Assembly: GCA_027005175.1 (NCBI GenBank)
Contig: JALTMC010000813.1
Span: 1-10,326, forward strand
Direction: 5' to 3'
From: Myxococcales bacterium
Lineage (GTDB): Bacteria; Myxococcota_C; UBA6777
DNA: 10,326 bases
In this document: one piece after another, positions 7,842-10,326 of the stretch
Layout: each line of letters opens with the position of its first letter
Numbering within the stretch: position 1 is the first letter of the stretch
Made by a program: the position numbers and the translations under genes
The notes under the pieces: generated by a model
Told to the model about the DNA's origin: nothing
Database searches by the model: none
Seen by the model: the letters and a program-made list of their open reading frames with translations, nothing else

Positions 7842-8312
7842 TTGTGGTTTTTACGATTACTTGGCAAGCCTTTGCTCACAAAAGAGCACATTTCTTATTT
7901 CAGTTTGAAAACTGAAATAAGAAATGTAAATAAGAATTCAGTTCGAGTACATGAAGTTGGTATTGGTAAGCTTTCTCTCATGAAAAAAAGTTGGTCCTTC
8001 ACTTCTTTGATAAGAGAGAAAACCCTAGACTATCCGAGTCTCTATGTAAGTAGTGGAATAATTCATTTTGTAAACACATCTCCAAACTGCGCTCAAGGAA
8101 ATCATGATATCCTTTATTCTAGATTCGACTTTTCGGGCAATGAACAGCAGCGAATAATTGTTGCATCTCCCCTTTTTCCCACCTTCGCAAACGTCTCTCA
8201 CACAGTTGAAGGGATTGCTGTTACTTGGGTCACAGCCGATACACCTTGTAATCCGTCGATTGCTCGGATACCTGTTCTATCATTTGTGATGGTTGGAGAT
8301 TGTTTGAGATAA
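7842..8312 (+). pseudogene. Frameshifted C-terminal remainder of the MopE-repeat lipoprotein
   Basis: This frame ends at TAA 8310-8312 and is in the same phase as the upstream lipoprotein, separated by TAG 7818 and TAA 7824. The better reading of 7811-7912 is the -1 frame, giving KVEIKKKRGIVVFTITWQ and AHFLFQFEN. This matches the beta-strand pattern of SSGIIHFVN ... LYSRFDFSGN further on. From about 7913 the present frame (EIRNVNKNSVRVHEVG) takes over and runs to EGIAVTWVTADTPC and VGDCLR. A gene starting independently at the TTG at 7842 would have no signal peptide, although GAGGAA lies just upstream. I therefore read it as the tail of the broken lipoprotein. Two sequencing errors are an alternative, with an 11-A run at 7825-7835 nearby. 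Confidence 0.6.
7888..7927. repeat. Perfect 19-bp-arm palindrome inside the lipoprotein gene
   Basis: Bases 7888-7906 are exactly complementary in reverse to 7909-7927, with only GA between them. The stem is AT-rich and lacks a following T tract, so it is not a standard terminator. It lies in coding sequence at the point where the open frame returns from -1 to the original phase. Confidence 0.9.
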
Positions 8313-8363
8313 TCAATAGTTCAGCTCAAGTTTTAGAAGACAGTCCACGATCGGATCGGAATA

Positions 8364-8367
8364 TTAC
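8364..8367. repeat. Left copy of the 4-bp target duplication (TTAC) of the insertion sequence
   Basis: TTAC directly abuts the left end of the insertion sequence, and TTAC at 10195-10198 directly abuts its right end. Removing the element and one copy restores a continuous sequence running into the inner end of the right Tn3 repeat. Confidence 0.65.
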
Positions 8368-8414
8368 GGGTTCGTTCATAACTTAAGGGTTCGACGCGTG
8401 TAAAAACGCAACAC
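8368..8414 (+). repeat. Left terminal inverted repeat of the insertion sequence
   Basis: Aligned without gaps to the reverse complement of 10148-10194, 28 of 47 bases match. The matches are concentrated in an 11-bp outer box (GGGTTCGTTCA) and a 7-bp inner box (GCAACAC), as expected for a two-box transposase binding end. A second GGGTTCG occurs at 8387-8393, 19 bp from the first, only on this side. Confidence 0.7.
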
Positions 8415-8427
8415 ATTGCTGATCTTT

Positions 8428-8473
8428 GATGCCACTTCTGGCATCCTCCTTCTTGTTTGAACTAACAAGGAGG
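8428..8473 (+). promoter_or_regulatory. Tandem hairpins pairing the transposase Shine-Dalgarno
   Basis: The first hairpin is GATGCCA (8428-8434), loop CTTC, TGGCATC (8439-8445). The second pairs CCTCC (8445-8449) with the Shine-Dalgarno GGAGG (8469-8473), and TTGTT (8453-8457) with AACAA (8464-8468), with a 3-base bulge and a 6-base loop. In an RNA that includes this leader the ribosome site would be closed. This is a known way for insertion sequences to avoid transposase expression from outside promoters. Confidence 0.65.
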
Positions 8474-8479
8474 TCAACA

Positions 8480-10048
8480 ATGTGTGTACTGCCCGAACTT
8501 ACTCGCCAACGTACTCTTGATCAACTGGAAAGTGCTGCTGCTGTCTACTTCTCCGGGTCTATCGAAGTTGGTGTGACCCCCACCGAACTGGCTCAACTCA
8601 GGGGAGTGGACCGCTCCACCATTTATCGTCGCGCTGCTCGTCTGCCTCAGCTTCTTGCTTCTCTTCCCGTCCTTCAGTCGCGCATCTCCGAGCTTTCCGC
8701 TCACAACTTTTTCCTCCAACAACGTATCCAACAACTTGAAGCCCAACTGTCTCCTTATCTTTCCGGTCACTGGGTCCAACTCACCCCTGAGCGCCTTGCT
8801 CACACCACCCTGGAGATGACTGCTCGACACAGCTCCATCTCCGATGTTCAGGCCACCCTGCAAACCGCTTTCGACCTCGATAAACCCCCATCCGACGGCA
8901 CCCTGGCCGCGATCGTGGCGCAGGGTGCCCGGCTCGCCGAGCACATCTTGGATTCGGTCTCCTACCACTTTCCTCTCAACGCCATCGAGTTTGACGAACT
9001 GTACCACGCCCAATCTCCCATCCTCGCCTCTCTTGAACCTTACTCCATGGCCCTCATTTTTCTCGAACAGTTGGGCAATTGCCGCGCCCACACATGGAAG
9101 TTTGCTTTCGATTACCACGATGTTCCACTGCCCCAGCTGATGGTTCATGATTGCAGTTCTCAAGGTAATCTGTTGGTCAAGCTCCTTTGCAAAGATAGCC
9201 AACTGTGCATCTTTCATCGAATCCGAAATATCGGGCGCGAGCTCCATCCCCAACTCGAAACATTGTTTGAAAAGGCTCTCAAAACGGTAGATGAGAGGCT
9301 TTGGCAAAGAGGGGAAAACATCGAGAGGCAACTCAAAGCTCTCAGCCAAAAGACACATTTGCTTGATTTTGAGCGCTGGCAGGTCCGCCGCTTTGAGCAG
9401 GCATACAAGGACTTGCTTGAGGACTGCGAGGGCTTGAGAGAGGAGGTTGAAGGAGCCGGATTGAGTTGCAAGTCGCTCAGCGGTCTGGAACTGCGGCCCG
9501 AATACCTGGCCCACCTCAAGCTCTGGGAGAAGCTGGCAGAACAAGTCGAATTTCGCGAAGGAACAGGGCAGTCCGATGGCTTTGTGTTGCTCGATGCGTT
9601 GGCAAGAGAGAAGTGTGCGAGAGCTGGCCTGGAGCAAGTTTCCAGGTTTGACAACAGCGCGTTGTATTGGGAGCAACAAAAGGTATATTTGGAAGCCTGC
9701 GAGCACTTGCGAAAGGTTCAGACGATGGTCAAAAACAACAGGGCGATCCAGGAGCAGTTTGAGCTGATGTGTGGGGACTTGGTCCGGACATCCTCGCGGA
9801 TCGAGGCGTTGAATCGGCGGCTTCGTGGGTTTACAGATGCAAAGCGGCAGGTCACCGAGCGGCAGTTGCGATTGATGCAATTGCACCACAACACCACGCC
9901 TTTCAGCGCGGATGCGAAGCGAGCAGGGAAAAGCCCTTGGCAATGGCTGGGATTGGATGTTCCAGGGTTGACAGGGGGCTTTGTGGGAGTCCTGAAAGCC
10001 GCGAGCCAGGGGGCTGATTGGCCCGCACCTTGGGCGTTCAAAGGGTAG
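8480..10048 (+). CDS. DDE-type transposase of the nested insertion sequence
   Basis: The 522-residue protein has an N-terminal helix-turn-helix (TPTELAQLRGVDRSTIYRRA, 33-52) and a coiled-coil-like stretch at 64-90. An RNase H-like core follows, with Asp172 in EFDELY and Asp224 in VHDCSSQG, the latter followed by CIFHRIR. A long helical insertion with many charged residues covers about 250-430. The likely third acid is Glu442 in SSRIEALNRRLR, followed by LHHNTTPF and the end motif RAGKSPWQWLGL. These last motifs match a transposase group I recall from Planctomycetes and Chloroflexota, sometimes labelled DUF6399; this is unverified. The ATG at 8480 has AAGGAGGT (8467-8474) upstream and is preferred over the TTG at 8426. 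A very long open frame on the opposite strand is a by-product of codon use. The gene is intact. Confidence 0.8.
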   Translation: MCVLPELTRQRTLDQLESAAAVYFSGSIEVGVTPTELAQLRGVDRSTIYRRAARLPQLLASLPVLQSRISELSAHNFFLQQRIQQLEAQLSPYLSGHWVQLTPERLAHTTLEMTARHSSISDVQATLQTAFDLDKPPSDGTLAAIVAQGARLAEHILDSVSYHFPLNAIEFDELYHAQSPILASLEPYSMALIFLEQLGNCRAHTWKFAFDYHDVPLPQLMVHDCSSQGNLLVKLLCKDSQLCIFHRIRNIGRELHPQLETLFEKALKTVDERLWQRGENIERQLKALSQKTHLLDFERWQVRRFEQAYKDLLEDCEGLREEVEGAGLSCKSLSGLELRPEYLAHLKLWEKLAEQVEFREGTGQSDGFVLLDALAREKCARAGLEQVSRFDNSALYWEQQKVYLEACEHLRKVQTMVKNNRAIQEQFELMCGDLVRTSSRIEALNRRLRGFTDAKRQVTERQLRLMQLHHNTTPFSADAKRAGKSPWQWLGLDVPGLTGGFVGVLKAASQGADWPAPWAFKG

Positions 10049-10147
10049 AAAGGAAAGGACGCAGCGGGGCAGAGCAGCCTGTCGGCGACGCCGCGCATTC
10101 TGGATGTTCCCTTGTGGGTTCAACACCACTCGTTTATTCTCCTCGAA

Positions 10148-10194
10148 GTGTTGCGCTCGTTTGCGCCTTCGTTAGCTTCGGTTTGAACGAACCC
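10148..10194 (-). repeat. Right terminal inverted repeat of the insertion sequence
   Basis: Reading inward on the minus strand it starts GGGTTCGTTCA and has GCAACAC at the same 40-base distance as the left end. The 99 bp between the transposase stop and this repeat hold no gene I can support. Confidence 0.7.
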
Positions 10195-10198
10195 TTAC
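10195..10198. repeat. Right copy of the TTAC target duplication
   Basis: It is identical to 8364-8367. Its last two bases are also the innermost bases of the right Tn3 terminal repeat, so the insertion point is exactly at that border. Confidence 0.65.
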
Positions 10199-10233
10199 AT
10201 CGTTGGTTTTTGCCCCAATCTTAAAAAATCCCC
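10197..10233 (-). repeat. Right terminal inverted repeat of the Tn3-family transposon
   Basis: Read inward on the minus strand it begins GGGGATTTTTTAAG and matches the left repeat at 33 of 37 bases. All 37 bases remain despite the adjacent insertion sequence, so it could still be recognised by TnpA. Confidence 0.9.
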
Positions 10234-10326
10234 GATTATACGGTGATGTGTATTTCTTGTGAGGGTCGGATAACAACGAATTATGTCAATCTCGCGGATA
10301 CAGCGGTGTATTTAGACTTTCCATTC
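10234..10326 (+). other. Right flank, open reading frame fragment of unknown product
   Basis: One plus-strand frame stays open across the whole flank (DYTVMCISCEGRITTNYVNL and on to the window edge). The other plus-strand frames and all three minus-strand frames contain stops. This suggests part of a coding region, but I do not recognise it. It does not obviously continue the nucleotidyltransferase fragment on the left. Confidence 0.3.

Larger units (their letters stand above)
8368..10194 (+). mobile_element. Insertion sequence of about 1.83 kb nested in the Tn3-family transposon
   Basis: The ends are inverted repeats beginning GGGTTCGTTCA and carry matching GCAACAC boxes 40 bp in. A TTAC direct repeat flanks them, and the element holds one transposase gene. 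Its base composition is visibly GC-richer than the cargo it sits beside. Insertion is at the inner edge of the right Tn3 terminal repeat, so it is younger than that transposon. I cannot assign it to a named IS family from memory. Confidence 0.75.
108..10233 (+). mobile_element. Tn3-family unit transposon with secreted-protein cargo
   Basis: The ends are two 37-bp inverted repeats matching at 33 of 37 positions, with shared cores ATTTTTTAAGATTGG and GCAAAAACCAACG. Inside are a Tn3-type resolvase, a likely res region and a full-length Tn3-type transposase at the left, then about 4.2 kb of cargo and a nested insertion sequence. The right repeat starts GGGG, the usual Tn3-family terminus; the left starts GGCC. 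The five bases outside the ends (ATATC left, GATTA right) do not form the 5-bp direct duplication expected of a fresh insertion, so one flank may have been rearranged. Both tnp genes are intact, so the element could still be active. Confidence 0.88.

Noticed and set aside
7888-7927. Palindrome as an intrinsic transcription terminator
   Set aside because: The stem is AT-rich, the loop is only two bases and no T tract follows on either strand. It also lies inside coding sequence.
8474-10129. A 551-codon open frame on the minus strand opposite the IS transposase
   Set aside because: It lacks recognisable motifs and runs antisense to a protein with HTH, DDE-like and end motifs. Its openness follows from the codon use of that gene.
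108-10233. CRISPR array, tRNA or rRNA genes
   Set aside because: No regularly spaced repeats, no cloverleaf-like segments and no rRNA-like sequence were found by eye.

Overview
The window is almost entirely one Tn3-family unit transposon of about 10.1 kb (108-10233). Its left and right 37-bp terminal inverted repeats match at 33 positions. Short stretches of the interrupted host replicon remain on each side (1-107 and 10234-10326). The predicted lipoproteins suggest a Gram-negative host. The cysteine-rich MopE-type repeat (CxxIDDxCDGxxDE) in one cargo protein and the cysteine-rich insert in the protease are typical of Myxococcota and related former Deltaproteobacteria. The host assignment is an inference only.

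Layout, left to right. (1) Host flank with the 3' end of a reading frame resembling an AbiEii-type nucleotidyltransferase, cut by the transposon. (2) Left terminal repeat 108-144. (3) tnpR, a serine resolvase on the minus strand. (4) A repeat-rich 135-bp gap that is the likely res site and divergent promoter region. (5) tnpA, a full-length 994-residue Tn3 transposase with D681, D754 and E885 in the expected contexts. (6) An AT-rich gap. (7) AT-rich cargo of three co-directional genes: a small lipoprotein, a secreted M4-like zinc metallopeptidase with a cysteine-rich insert, and a MopE-repeat lipoprotein starting one base after the protease stop. The last gene is broken by two opposite frameshifts, one of them inside a perfect 19-bp-arm palindrome. 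(8) A second, GC-richer insertion sequence (8368-10194) with its own 47-bp imperfect terminal repeats, a 4-bp TTAC duplication and a 522-residue DDE-type transposase. It sits exactly at the inner edge of the right Tn3 repeat. (9) Right Tn3 repeat 10197-10233 and host flank.

TnpA and TnpR would handle replicative transposition and cointegrate resolution. The cargo looks like a cell-envelope or secreted module (protease plus lipoproteins), not the resistance genes usually described in this family. The insertion sequence is a later arrival that leaves the right Tn3 repeat usable. Its transposase start site lies in a hairpin that pairs the Shine-Dalgarno sequence, which should limit expression from read-through transcripts.
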